From contig NZ_SMKM01000029.1 in assembly GCF_004348665.1 (NCBI RefSeq), positions 1 to 37,894 of the forward strand: a stretch of 37,894 nucleotides of DNA, read 5' to 3'. The notes beneath the pieces were generated by a model. That model worked only from the letters and a program-made list of their open reading frames with translations, had not been told where the DNA came from and searched no databases. Origin of the DNA: Actinomadura sp. GC306 (lineage in GTDB: Bacteria; Actinomycetota; Actinomycetes; Streptosporangiales; Streptosporangiaceae). Both the position numbers and the translations under genes were made by a program. Below, piece after piece: positions 9,097-17,042 of the stretch. How positions within the stretch are numbered: the stretch's first letter is position 1; the number at the start of each line of letters is the position of its first letter.

Positions 9097-9974
9097 AGCT
9101 CGGCCCCTTGCGCGGTGGGTGCACGACGGTCGGTGTACAGGAACCGCGCCCCGGTTGACAGCACCGACAGCCGCCGCATCCACCACAGCCCGGCCCCGTA
9201 GATTCCCGCGACCACGGCCAGCACCGTCTGCCCAAGCGCGGTGCCGTAGGGGGCAGCGAATGTCTGGGACGAGGCGAACAGCACGCTCAGGGCGATGACC
9301 GAGCTGACGATGACGATCAGCGTTGTGCGGAGCCCGGCTCGCTCGGCCTCGACGTCCCGACGGACGAGGACCTCGTTCTCCACCGCATCGGCCAGCAGGC
9401 GCAACGCCTCCCGCGTCCCTGGCCCACGCCGACGAGAGGCCAGCACCAGTGCGCAGGCGATCAGGTCGGCAATCGGGTCATCCAACTCGTCGGCGAAAGC
9501 CCGGAGCGCCTGCTCGGGGTTGGCGTGATTGTTCAGCCGCTCCGCCAGCACACTCACCGGCGCGCGGATGGCCTCGGGCGCGATACGGGCGCTGTCGGCC
9601 AGGGCTTGCTCCAGGCCACGGCTGGCGCCCATCATCTCCGCCAGCCGCCGAGACCACTGCGCCAACGCCTCCAGCCGTGCGATCCGCCGTTGCGGCGCCC
9701 GTCCCGACAACATCGGCGGAACCGCGTACACCCCGGCCCCTGTTGCGAGGGCCGCGACCGGCCATCCGGACAGCAGGAACACGGCGAGGGCCGTCACGAC
9801 ACTGGCGAGCAAGCGGTTACGGCGTCCGGGCCAGGACGACGAGCGTAGGAGCGTCTGCAACCGGGATGGTGGACGCACTCGCCGTTCCGCAGGCTCGGGC
9901 GCCCGAAGGCCGACCACGAGCGCGAAGATGGCCCCGGCGGTGCATAGGCCGGCCAGGGCGGCGAGCAGGCTCAT
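9093..9974 (-). CDS. tadB: TadB-like type II secretion F-domain protein
   Basis: The protein is about 293 aa. It has two N-terminal hydrophobic segments (SLLAALAGLCTAGAIFALVVGL and LASVVTALAVFLLSGWPVAALA), a helical T2SSF domain with LAEMMGASRGLEQALADS, and C-terminal membrane segments (TTLIVIVSSVIALSVLFA and TVLAVVAGIYGAGLWW). The ATG at 9972-9974 forms a TGATG junction with the tadA stop; the GTG immediately upstream (9975-9977) would also be possible. It forms the inner-membrane platform together with TadC. Confidence 0.83.
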   Translation of the reverse strand: MSLLAALAGLCTAGAIFALVVGLRAPEPAERRVRPPSRLQTLLRSSSWPGRRNRLLASVVTALAVFLLSGWPVAALATGAGVYAVPPMLSGRAPQRRIARLEALAQWSRRLAEMMGASRGLEQALADSARIAPEAIRAPVSVLAERLNNHANPEQALRAFADELDDPIADLIACALVLASRRRGPGTREALRLLADAVENEVLVRRDVEAERAGLRTTLIVIVSSVIALSVLFASSQTFAAPYGTALGQTVLAVVAGIYGAGLWWMRRLSVLSTGARFLYTDRRAPTAQGAEL

Positions 9975-11350
9975 CACAGCCAACCCCCGGCGTCTGGACT
10001 GGGTCTCAGCATCTCGGGATCGAGGCCCTGCGTCACCAGTTCTTCAAGCAAGGCGGCGCTGATGTGCCCACGTGCCGGAGTGGCTCGCCGGTCAGGTCCG
10101 GGAGTGAAGATCAGGTTGCGGGTCGGCTCTACCGAGTCCGCCGGCGGTCCGATCTCCATCACCTGCGAGACGAACCGCTCGTTGCTCGCCTGGTCCCGTT
10201 CCAGGTAGACGATCAACGGTTCGGCCAGCCCGAACATCAGATGCACGTCATCGGCACCGAGGCCGAGATCGGCACGACGGCCGAGCTGGACCACGCGGCT
10301 GAACACATGCTCGGGGCGGTGAACGTGGAGGGTGCACATCGAGCCGCGTGCCCCGGAGTACATCACCTCCAGCATCGGCGCCAGCTCCCCATGCCTGGCC
10401 TCACCCACGATTACCCGATCGGGATTAAGGCGCAGGCATGCCGGCACCAGGTCCTGCAACCGGACCTCGCCCGCGCCCTCGGCGTTGGCCTGACGGGCCT
10501 CCAACGCGACGACGTCGTGATGCCGGTGCGCCAGCCGCGGATCGTCCAGGAACAGCTCGAAGTCGCTTTCCAACGTGATGACCCGCTCCTCGGGCGGGAT
10601 CTCGTTGGCCAACGCACGTACCAGCGTTGTCTTGCCGGTGTTGACCTCACCGCACACGATGACGTTGCGACGGGCCCGGATCGCGGCCTTCAGGAACGCT
10701 TCCAGCGGCTCGGTCAGGGTGCCGAGGTCGGTGAGCTGCCGCAAGGTGACATCGACCAGCCGGTGTACCCGGAGCGCCAGATGCGGACGCCTCGACACCC
10801 AGCCGACCACGGCCAGCCGGACACCATCGGACAGGGCTACGTCCAGCAGCGGCGAGGCGTGGGAGAACTCGCGGCCGGTGTTCCCGCGGCGCGCCAGCAG
10901 TTGCACCCACTCGACGAGGTCCTCATCGGTTTCGGCCACTGGTGGCCCTGGCCGCTTGGTGCCGTCGGTGTAGCTGATCCAGGTCTGTCGGCAGCCGTTG
11001 ACGACGATGTTCTCCACGTCGGAGCGTTCCAGGTACGGCTGCAACGGGCCGAGCCCGAACCGTCGGTCGAAGACCAGCCGAGCGATCTCGCGCAGCGCCT
11101 CCGCCGACAGCACCCGTCCAGACGCCAGCAGCCCGTGCGACCACGCTTGTACCTGCGCGTCGATCAACTGCCGTGCCCGTATCCGGTCGACGCCGTCGCC
11201 CAGGACGTCCACGAGCTGCGCAGAAACCTCGCGCACCGCCGCCCATACATTCGCGTCGTCCGCTTCGTCTGGCAGCACTCCCCCTGGGGCCGCAGAGCCG
11301 GTGTAGGGGGCACCCTCCGGCCTGGCGAACGTCCAACCAGGGGCGCTCAC
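9974..11350 (-). CDS. tadA: TadA/CpaF-type secretion ATPase
   Basis: The protein is about 458 aa and belongs to the type II/IV secretion ATPase family (CpaF/TadA). The Walker A is GEVNTGKTTL, and the Asp box and Walker B region are represented by RVIVGEARHGELAPMLEVM. The His-rich LHVHRPEH follows, as is usual in this family, as do the arginine motifs. The start is the GTG at 11348-11350 (VSAPGWTFARPEG), which overlaps the tadZ stop as GTGA; the upstream in-frame extension is Arg-rich shadow. It powers pilus assembly from the cytoplasmic face. Confidence 0.9.
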   Translation of the reverse strand: MSAPGWTFARPEGAPYTGSAAPGGVLPDEADDANVWAAVREVSAQLVDVLGDGVDRIRARQLIDAQVQAWSHGLLASGRVLSAEALREIARLVFDRRFGLGPLQPYLERSDVENIVVNGCRQTWISYTDGTKRPGPPVAETDEDLVEWVQLLARRGNTGREFSHASPLLDVALSDGVRLAVVGWVSRRPHLALRVHRLVDVTLRQLTDLGTLTEPLEAFLKAAIRARRNVIVCGEVNTGKTTLVRALANEIPPEERVITLESDFELFLDDPRLAHRHHDVVALEARQANAEGAGEVRLQDLVPACLRLNPDRVIVGEARHGELAPMLEVMYSGARGSMCTLHVHRPEHVFSRVVQLGRRADLGLGADDVHLMFGLAEPLIVYLERDQASNERFVSQVMEIGPPADSVEPTRNLIFTPGPDRRATPARGHISAALLEELVTQGLDPEMLRPSPDAGGWL

Positions 11351-12156
11351 CGGACGCCTCCAACGGAGGCACCGACAGCCGCCGGAATATCCCGGCCCTG
11401 GTCTTCGATGTCCGTCGGCAACGACCCGGCAGTTGCGCGGATGCGCCGACCAAGGCATTTAAACGACCGCAAGAGGAGCGAGGTCTTGAAGGTCCTCCGG
11501 GGCCGAGCACCTTCGGAGAGCACCCGAGCATCGGCCGGCGAGCACGGGAGTTCAGCCAACACCGGCGTCCCAAGGACGCGTTCGACCTCAGCCGCGCTGT
11601 AGGGCCCTTCCGTGATCAGGCACAGCCCGACGGCCGTGCGGTCGCCGAGCAGATCTCTCAGAGCGTCGAGTCGTGGACCGGCGACATCGACCTGCGTCAA
11701 CGTCGGCTTCAACACCATGACCACGGTCCCCGCGGCCCGGAGCAAGGCATCCGGTGTATCTCTGCCGCCAATGCGCCCGAGGTCCGCGATCACATGACCC
11801 GGCCTCGAGGTCAACGCCTCAGCGAGTCGACCCCACAACGCTCCCAATCGAACCCCGTGACGAGGATCACGGACTCCGTGCAGCAACTCCACGGAGCCCT
11901 CCCCTGGGATGGAAACCAGGTAATCCTCAAGGGGAAGCCGACCATGCGGACCGGATTCGGCAGCCATCGCCAAGCCGAGCAGCCCCGGGCCAACCGGCCC
12001 GCGGACCTTGTCTGCCATGAACCCTGGCAGCACACGGCGTCCCAAGGGGTCACACTCGGTCAGCAGTACCTCGCTCGGCCACGTCATCGCCAGCCCCAGG
12101 GCGGTGGTCGTGACACCTGGCGATCCGCCCGCCGAGACCAAGCAGTGCAGCGCCAT
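11347..12156 (-). CDS. TadZ/CpaE-like ParA/MinD family ATPase
   Basis: The protein is 269 aa. The N-terminus (LVSAGGSPGVTTTALGLA) matches the deviant Walker A of ParA/MinD proteins, but the Lys before Thr is Val. LLTECDPLG follows as the second strand, and VIADLGRIG is a Walker B-like strand. Actinobacterial Tad operons commonly carry such a protein just before tadA, where TadZ is thought to localise the apparatus to the pole. Loss of the P-loop Lys suggests weak or absent ATP hydrolysis. It begins 3 bp after the SAF-domain gene. Confidence 0.75.
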   Translation of the reverse strand: MALHCLVSAGGSPGVTTTALGLAMTWPSEVLLTECDPLGRRVLPGFMADKVRGPVGPGLLGLAMAAESGPHGRLPLEDYLVSIPGEGSVELLHGVRDPRHGVRLGALWGRLAEALTSRPGHVIADLGRIGGRDTPDALLRAAGTVVMVLKPTLTQVDVAGPRLDALRDLLGDRTAVGLCLITEGPYSAAEVERVLGTPVLAELPCSPADARVLSEGARPRRTFKTSLLLRSFKCLGRRIRATAGSLPTDIEDQGRDIPAAVGASVGGVR

Positions 12157-12158
12157 GA

Positions 12159-12875
12159 TCAGCCTCGCCTCTCCGTCACCACGAGCACGACCATCCCGGC
12201 GGCCGCCTGCCGCGCTACAGCGCTGCTGTCGGCTTCGGGCACCACCAAGGAGACCGTCATCGCGCCCTCGGCGTCCGGCCCCTCCACGTCATCAACCACC
12301 GCGGCGACGTCCCGTAGGGCAGTTGTCTGGGCCCGGCCTTGCGGCGCGCCGGCCACGGGCTCCTGGCCTTGATTGCCGAAGGTGAACACCACGCGGACGC
12401 TCCAACCGGGCGCCAAGCCAGGCGGCATCGCACCAGCCTTCATCGGCACGGCCACCAGCGCCCGCCCGTCCGGAGGGCTCTGCTGCGTCGTCAGCTGCGA
12501 TGCCGCCAGGAGCGTTCCTTTCCGCAGCCCCACGGCAGCACGCCGCCCGACGACCTGCTCGAGTTGATGGCCTGGGACCACCGTCACGCCCGGCGGCACC
12601 GCGACCTTGGCCCTGTCAAGGTCAGCCTGAGTGATCTTGTGTCCCACCGCGACATCACGCGAAAGCCTGACGACCGAGACCCGGTCGCCCGAGGAGCGGA
12701 ACAGATACACGTTGGTAGCCACTGCCAGCAGCAACAACATCGCCGCTGCGGCAATCGTCCCTGGGCGGCGCTGCCGCGCCAGTCGCTTAGATGACGGGGC
12801 ACCGCCGCCGTTCGCAGTCTTGGACGCGGAAGGCCCCGGCAACATTCGGCCACTCGATTTCATACCGACCCTCAT
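12159..12875 (-). CDS. SAF-domain protein, CpaB/RcpC-like
   Basis: The protein is 238 aa with a cytoplasmic basic N-terminus, one membrane helix (about 40-58, TIAAAAMLLLLAVATNVYLF), then a SAF domain: RLSRDVAVGHKITQADLDRAKV, the VVGRRAAVGLRKGTLLAASQL segment and VAVPMKAGAMPPGLAPG. CpaB/RcpC proteins belong to the periplasmic part of Flp pilus systems and bind the cell wall in some bacteria. The ATG overlaps the upstream stop as ATGA. The assignment rests on domain order and context. Confidence 0.78.
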   Translation of the reverse strand: MRVGMKSSGRMLPGPSASKTANGGGAPSSKRLARQRRPGTIAAAAMLLLLAVATNVYLFRSSGDRVSVVRLSRDVAVGHKITQADLDRAKVAVPPGVTVVPGHQLEQVVGRRAAVGLRKGTLLAASQLTTQQSPPDGRALVAVPMKAGAMPPGLAPGWSVRVVFTFGNQGQEPVAGAPQGRAQTTALRDVAAVVDDVEGPDAEGAMTVSLVVPEADSSAVARQAAAGMVVLVVTERRG

Positions 12876-13636
12876 CCGTAAAGTGCCTGCGCCTCGGCCA
12901 CCCGCAACCGGAAGGTCGTAGACCGGCTCAAGGGCGGAAGTGCACCACCAGACCCATCAGAACCGCGCCACGTGCCGCCCCACAGCACGGTCACCCGCAC
13001 CCGATAGGCCGGGCCAGGCTCATGCAGCGAAGACCGCGTAAAGGTGTAGGAGCAATCGGTGCGCTGCGATGCGGCCGACCGTGACTTCTCGTAGGCCGTA
13101 CCAGGCCCCGAGCATCGGACGACCGGCTCCCCAGGCCCCCCGTCGATCGTCATACTCTGCGGCCGCGCGATCACCTCGACCCACACGTCCCGGGCAGTGA
13201 CGCGATCGCTCAACGAGCGCCAGTTGGTCACCCAGAACCACTGCGGCAGCCCAACCAGCCCACCCGTCCGGCGCGGCGGCGCCGTCCGCACCGCCGGAAC
13301 CGGAATCGGCATACGCGCCCACTTGGTCAACGCCAGTTCGGCCGGAGAAACCTTGGCCCCCTCGCCGCCCTCCCCCACTGGCGAACAGACCACCTGCACG
13401 AATTCGCTCAGCTCCTGGCAATCACGGGGTCTGGGCTCCTGTGAGACATCCGCATGGTTCCCTCTCGGCGGAGCGGCAGGCGCCTGTCCGCTACTTGCGG
13501 GCTCCCCAGCGTCCTGGGCGCCGTAGTTGTAGCCGTACGAGTTCGCGTTCGGCGGCAGTGGGTTCTGCGAAGGTGGCACAGCAACGGAAGAAGAAACAAG
13601 GAGACCGACTCCGAGCATGGGGGCAACGACTTCCAT
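12872..13636 (-). CDS. Secreted protein of unknown function in Tad operon
   Basis: The protein is 254 aa. The N-terminus (MEVVAPMLGVGLLVSSSVAVPP) looks like a signal peptide, followed by a Pro/Asn/Tyr-rich low-complexity stretch and a folded domain from about residue 70 onward with several Trp and Cys residues (PQWFWVTNWRSL, VVRCSGPG, TDCSYTF, VTVLWGGTWRG). It is not matched to a characterised family; similar secreted proteins accompany Tad-type loci in actinomycetes as far as I recall. It overlaps the SAF-domain gene by 4 bp and starts 3 bp after the lipoprotein gene. The four Cys suggest disulfides outside the cell. Confidence 0.7.
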   Translation of the reverse strand: MEVVAPMLGVGLLVSSSVAVPPSQNPLPPNANSYGYNYGAQDAGEPASSGQAPAAPPRGNHADVSQEPRPRDCQELSEFVQVVCSPVGEGGEGAKVSPAELALTKWARMPIPVPAVRTAPPRRTGGLVGLPQWFWVTNWRSLSDRVTARDVWVEVIARPQSMTIDGGPGEPVVRCSGPGTAYEKSRSAASQRTDCSYTFTRSSLHEPGPAYRVRVTVLWGGTWRGSDGSGGALPPLSRSTTFRLRVAEAQALYG

Positions 13637-13639
13637 TCG

Positions 13640-14182
13640 TCAGCACCCTTCCCCGACCGTGATCGATTTACTGACCCGCCACTGCCCATCCGAGCCTTTC
13701 ACCAACAACGCCTTGGTGCTCCCCTGCTGAACCCCACGGTTGATCTTCTTCCCCGTAACCGAGTTCATAGTTCCGGCGCCGCGGGAGTCCTGGCAGTCAA
13801 TGACCGTGGCGCCACTCTCGGTGAGCTGAACGCTCTTCACGTGAACGATGACGTGGCCGTAAGTCGCGATGTTCTGACGCTTCATCTCATCGATACGCCG
13901 CAGCACACGTGAAAGTTGAGGATCAACCATGACCGTCGCAAGTTGCGCCTTACGAGACTCAGCGGGCAGAGAATCCGCACGGTCGAGCATCGCGACGAAC
14001 TTCGTGTAAGCAGACGCCACAGCATCCTCTTCCACTGCACTCAACGAGGGCAACGGAGCAACAGAATTCGTCAGCGAGGGCAAGGCAACGACTTCCTGAC
14101 CACCGCCGCAGCCCGAACAGATCAACACCGCGACGGAAACACCGAGACACCGACGGGCCATCCGCCTGCCAGTACCAGACAA
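13640..14182 (-). CDS. Putative lipoprotein heading Tad operon
   Basis: The protein is about 180 aa with an N-terminal RRMARRCLGVSVAVLICSGCGGG. This reads as a short basic leader, a hydrophobic core and a Cys followed by Gly residues, i.e. a probable lipobox, although the -3 residue (Cys) is atypical. The best ribosome-binding sequence (GGAAGG, 14188-14193) is five bases from the TTG at 14180-14182, so TTG is preferred over the GTG at 14188. The rest (SAVEEDAVASAYTKFVAMLD, VIDCQDSRGAGTMNS, GSDGQWRVSKSITV) resembles small secreted domains that end in a W-R-V strand. Function is unknown. It is the first gene of the operon. Confidence 0.65.
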   Translation of the reverse strand: MSGTGRRMARRCLGVSVAVLICSGCGGGQEVVALPSLTNSVAPLPSLSAVEEDAVASAYTKFVAMLDRADSLPAESRKAQLATVMVDPQLSRVLRRIDEMKRQNIATYGHVIVHVKSVQLTESGATVIDCQDSRGAGTMNSVTGKKINRGVQQGSTKALLVKGSDGQWRVSKSITVGEGC

Positions 14183-14727
14183 GTTCACCTTCCAACACTT
14201 GATCGTTTATGCGCGCTACCGCGACAAGCAACGTCGAGCGATAATAGATGCAGTCTGAGCACTTTTCCTACGTATCACAGCATCAGCAAGGTAAATCTCT
14301 CCACAATGGGGCGCCTAGGCGATTGACTCACGAGTGAACAGAAGGCACCATTTGGACATCAGGTCGTACGCCATCGACGTACATGGAGAGCAGGCTTGGA
14401 ACCGGTTTCCTCAAGGAGCAGGATTTACCGAAAGCCCTATTTCAAATGAAAATCGGCGGAAGCTGGCACAACACACCATAGTCAACGCACACCAACCACG
14501 TTACCGCAGATCGGGCAACGCGGTCACCGATGACGATCGGATCGCCGGAGCTGGTCAGCCTAGTCTAGCTGTCTCGGAATGGCAGCGAGGAAACGACAGG
14601 TCACCATCGATCGGAGCTACCGTCGACTGAGTGAACCGGACCCGTCCGAATGGCTGAGCTACCGGGCTCAATTGGCGCGTTCCCCACTCCGCCCCGAACT
14701 TACTCAAGCTCTCCAGACGCAGGCCGG
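14183..14727. other. Intergenic, boundary between Tad operon and defence island
   Basis: About 540 bp between the lipoprotein start and the vsr stop. Part of it (about 14195-14345 and 14400-14500) is clearly richer in A+T than the surroundings and holds a TATTAT hexamer on the minus strand (14241-14246). That could be the -10 element of the Tad operon promoter, but no good -35 partner is visible. No convincing gene or terminator was seen. Confidence 0.45.
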
Positions 14728-15504
14728 TTACTGGAGTCGGCCTCGAACCGCTTGAGCGATACGTACGGCAGCCTCTCCTGGGTCCTCGTGCTCCCACACG
14801 CGGATGACCAGCCAGCCGGCGTCGGCGAGCCTTACGTCCGTGTCCTGATCCCTCACACGGTTGTTTGAGATCTTGTCGTTCCAGAACTGGCTGTTCTGGC
14901 GCGCCGGCCGGTAGTGCTCCGGACACCCGTGCCAGTAGCAGCCATCAGAGAAGACGGCGACCTTAGCTCTGGTGAAAACCAGGTCGGCTCGTCGCCTTAG
15001 GCCCTTGACCGGAGTCGTATCCACCCGGTAGCGGAGCCCGAGTCTGTGGGCGGCCGAACGCAAAGCGAGTTCTGGCTTTGTGTCTCGACTTCGGTTAGAT
15101 CGCATGATCGTGCGGACACTGGGTGAGCTCGCCCATGAGCCATCAGCCGTCTCCGCAGCCATGAGAAGTTTCTGCTCAAAAGCCATTGCCCACGCCGTTG
15201 CGAGGTTGCGCGCTCTCGTTGTATCCGAGACCTCACCAAGGTACTTCTCGGTGGTCTTGCCACCATCAGACCAGCGCAAATAGGCACGGATCCGTCGGGT
15301 GTTGGGGAGAACCTTGAGCTCGACTGAGGCGCGAGCAGTACGGCCGCCTCCCAGCTCGACGAGGCGGCGACCACGCCCGCCGGCGGCACGATCCTGCTCG
15401 GCCGTCCGCGAGGCTCGACTAAGTCCGGGGCGCCCCTTCCACGCGCGCGCGGGTGGTGGTCTGTCCTTCCACCGACCACGCCCATCGTCGATCGATGTAG
15501 TCAT
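14728..15504 (-). CDS. vsr: Very-short-patch-repair (Vsr) type endonuclease
   Basis: The protein is 258 aa. The C-terminal half (about 128-245) is a Vsr domain: MRSNRSRDTKPELALRS, the metal-binding Asp in RRADLVF (D174), the FSDGCYWHGCPEH block with His and Cys ligands, FWNDKISNN and VIRVWEHE. Vsr enzymes nick next to T:G mismatches created by deamination of 5-methylcytosine and so offset the mutagenic effect of a C5 methyltransferase. The gene starts 5 bp after the methyltransferase gene ends, so they are co-transcribed. The 120-residue N-terminal extension is unlike classical Vsr (about 150 aa in total); it contains KVLPNTRRIRAYLRWSDGGK, possibly a small DNA-binding arm. Confidence 0.88.
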   Translation of the reverse strand: MTTSIDDGRGRWKDRPPPARAWKGRPGLSRASRTAEQDRAAGGRGRRLVELGGGRTARASVELKVLPNTRRIRAYLRWSDGGKTTEKYLGEVSDTTRARNLATAWAMAFEQKLLMAAETADGSWASSPSVRTIMRSNRSRDTKPELALRSAAHRLGLRYRVDTTPVKGLRRRADLVFTRAKVAVFSDGCYWHGCPEHYRPARQNSQFWNDKISNNRVRDQDTDVRLADAGWLVIRVWEHEDPGEAAVRIAQAVRGRLQ

Positions 15505-15509
15505 GTCGG

Positions 15510-16781
15510 CTATTCGGCCTCCTCTAGGACCGTGGCGACAGCCTCAGCGAACACCTTGCCGAGCAGCACCGGCACCGCGTTACCGAGCTGTCGCATCTTC
15601 TCCCCGCGGGGACCGCAAAGTTTCCAGTCGTCGGGGAAGGTCATGACACGAGCGGTCTCGCGTACCGTCATGTAACGGTGGCTGCCGTCATCCAGCATCA
15701 TCACCGACTCCCCGCCGGGTACTCCGTGGACCCCCGCCTTGACCGTCTTCGCGGGCCGGTCGAGTTCGTTGGGTGTGTGCCCCGGATATATTCGGGCGTC
15801 TGGCCAGCCGATGTGGTCGGTGAAGCCCCCTAGGAAATACTCCTTGCGGTCGAGTCGTTCTACCGGCGGCAAAGGCTTCTGCCCATCGATTCCCTTTAGA
15901 GCGTCTCGAAACGTACGCCACGGCAGGAGGCGCTCTCCGTCTAGCGTATCGAGTGTCCGTCGCGGGACCCGTGCCATCACTCTCTCTCGGATCTCGCTGG
16001 GAACCTCGGGGTGACGGTCCCAGTAGGCACCGCTGGCCATGTCCTCGTGCAGGCTAGCCTCGGAGTAACGGGGCCGTACGAGGTCTTGGAAACGGTCCCA
16101 GTCGATCCCGAGGTCGCGCCGGAAGGCGATGAGGATGACTCGGTTCCTGATCTGTGGGACGCCATAGTCAGCCGCGTTGACGGGGAAGTGCCGCACGTCG
16201 TAACGCTCGCGGGGCTCGATTGTCGCGGTCTCCAGCATGTGCCGAAGGACCTCGTCATGCTCACGCCAGGCGGCGCCGTCCCTTCGCTCCTCGAACGGAA
16301 GGGAGAGCTCACGCTTGATGTATTCGAAGTACGGCGCGAACGAAGGGCGCAGGAGCCCCCGGACGTTCTCGCAGATGACGGCCTTGGGCTCCATCTCGCG
16401 GATAGCCCGGAACATGTGAGGGAACCCGTTACGGTCGTCCTCGTCACCCCTGGCTACTCCGCCAAGACTGAAGGGTTGACACGGCGGTCCACCGGCGAGG
16501 AGGTCGACCTTCCCCTTGAGGTGGTCGAAGTCCACCTTGCTGACGTCGCCCTCGACCAGCGGGGGGCGATCGCCCGGCTCGGGGATCGGCGGGACATCGC
16601 CCTCGGCGTCGTAACGGTCCGCCCCGTTCTCCACGAGAGTCTCGCAGGCACGCTTGGCATACTCATTGAACAGCAGGGGCCTGAAGCCGGCATGCTCGAC
16701 CCCCATGGCCAACCCGCCGCCGCCCGCGAAGAGTTCGACGCTAGTCCTGGAAGACGAGGTGGAACTTGACTGATCAGCCAT
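15510..16781 (-). CDS. dcm: DNA (cytosine-5) methyltransferase
   Basis: The protein is about 423 aa with all the main C5-MTase motifs in order: motif I VELFAGGGGLAMG (15-27), motif IV GGPPCQPFSLGG with the catalytic Cys (C101), motif VI ICENVRG (137-142), motif VIII QIRNRVILIAF, the variable target-recognition region, motif IX RETARVMTFPDDW and motif X QLGNAVPVLLGKV. The start is the ATG at 16779-16781; the frame is open further upstream, but that part lies in the divergent promoter region and reads as non-coding. It is likely the protective methylase of the divergent Eco29kI-like nuclease, and possibly also the modification arm of the neighbouring DrmA/DrmB genes (class 2 DISARM uses a C5 methylase). 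Confidence 0.92.
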   Translation of the reverse strand: MADQSSSTSSSRTSVELFAGGGGLAMGVEHAGFRPLLFNEYAKRACETLVENGADRYDAEGDVPPIPEPGDRPPLVEGDVSKVDFDHLKGKVDLLAGGPPCQPFSLGGVARGDEDDRNGFPHMFRAIREMEPKAVICENVRGLLRPSFAPYFEYIKRELSLPFEERRDGAAWREHDEVLRHMLETATIEPRERYDVRHFPVNAADYGVPQIRNRVILIAFRRDLGIDWDRFQDLVRPRYSEASLHEDMASGAYWDRHPEVPSEIRERVMARVPRRTLDTLDGERLLPWRTFRDALKGIDGQKPLPPVERLDRKEYFLGGFTDHIGWPDARIYPGHTPNELDRPAKTVKAGVHGVPGGESVMMLDDGSHRYMTVRETARVMTFPDDWKLCGPRGEKMRQLGNAVPVLLGKVFAEAVATVLEEAE

Positions 16782-17042
16782 GTAGAAAGCGTACCGCGGA
16801 GCAGGTGTCCCGTTGGGCAGTGCGCAAAGATTGCTTCCAACCTTGAGTGACCCAGGCCAGTCCCACCCCTTCATGATCGCCAACCATTCCGACACTCCGG
16901 GACCTCCCAAACCTGCAACAATCGGGCCCAGAGCACGCCGGAGACGACGCCGGAGGCGGTGAGAGAAACTGAAGACCACGATCACCAGTCTCGCTGACCG
17001 TAAAGCGACAGCGACCCGACCCGGGCCAGGACGGGACCTCGC
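16782..17042. promoter_or_regulatory. Divergent control region, methylase/restriction endonuclease
   Basis: This 261-bp region separates the minus-strand methyltransferase from the plus-strand nuclease, so it must hold both promoters. The sequence CCGCGG, which is the site cut by Eco29kI itself, occurs at 16794-16799, only 12 bp upstream of the methyltransferase start. No separate controller (C) protein gene is seen. Several other CCGCGG copies occur in the island, so this one may be coincidental. Confidence 0.5.

Noticed and set aside
11351-11458. Longer start for the TadA ATPase
   Set aside because: The extension overlaps the tadZ gene and is Arg/Cys-rich; the GTG at 11350 gives a four-base overlap, as elsewhere in the operon.
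14334-14630. 98-aa plus-strand frame in the Tad/defence intergenic region
   Set aside because: Mixed composition, no ribosome-binding sequence, no recognisable family and no G+C bias at third positions.
14653-14669. Minus-strand GCCCGGTAGCTCAG, resembling the 5' part of a tRNA
   Set aside because: No matching acceptor stem, anticodon arm or T-loop (GGTTCRA) follows within the next 80 bases; probably chance.
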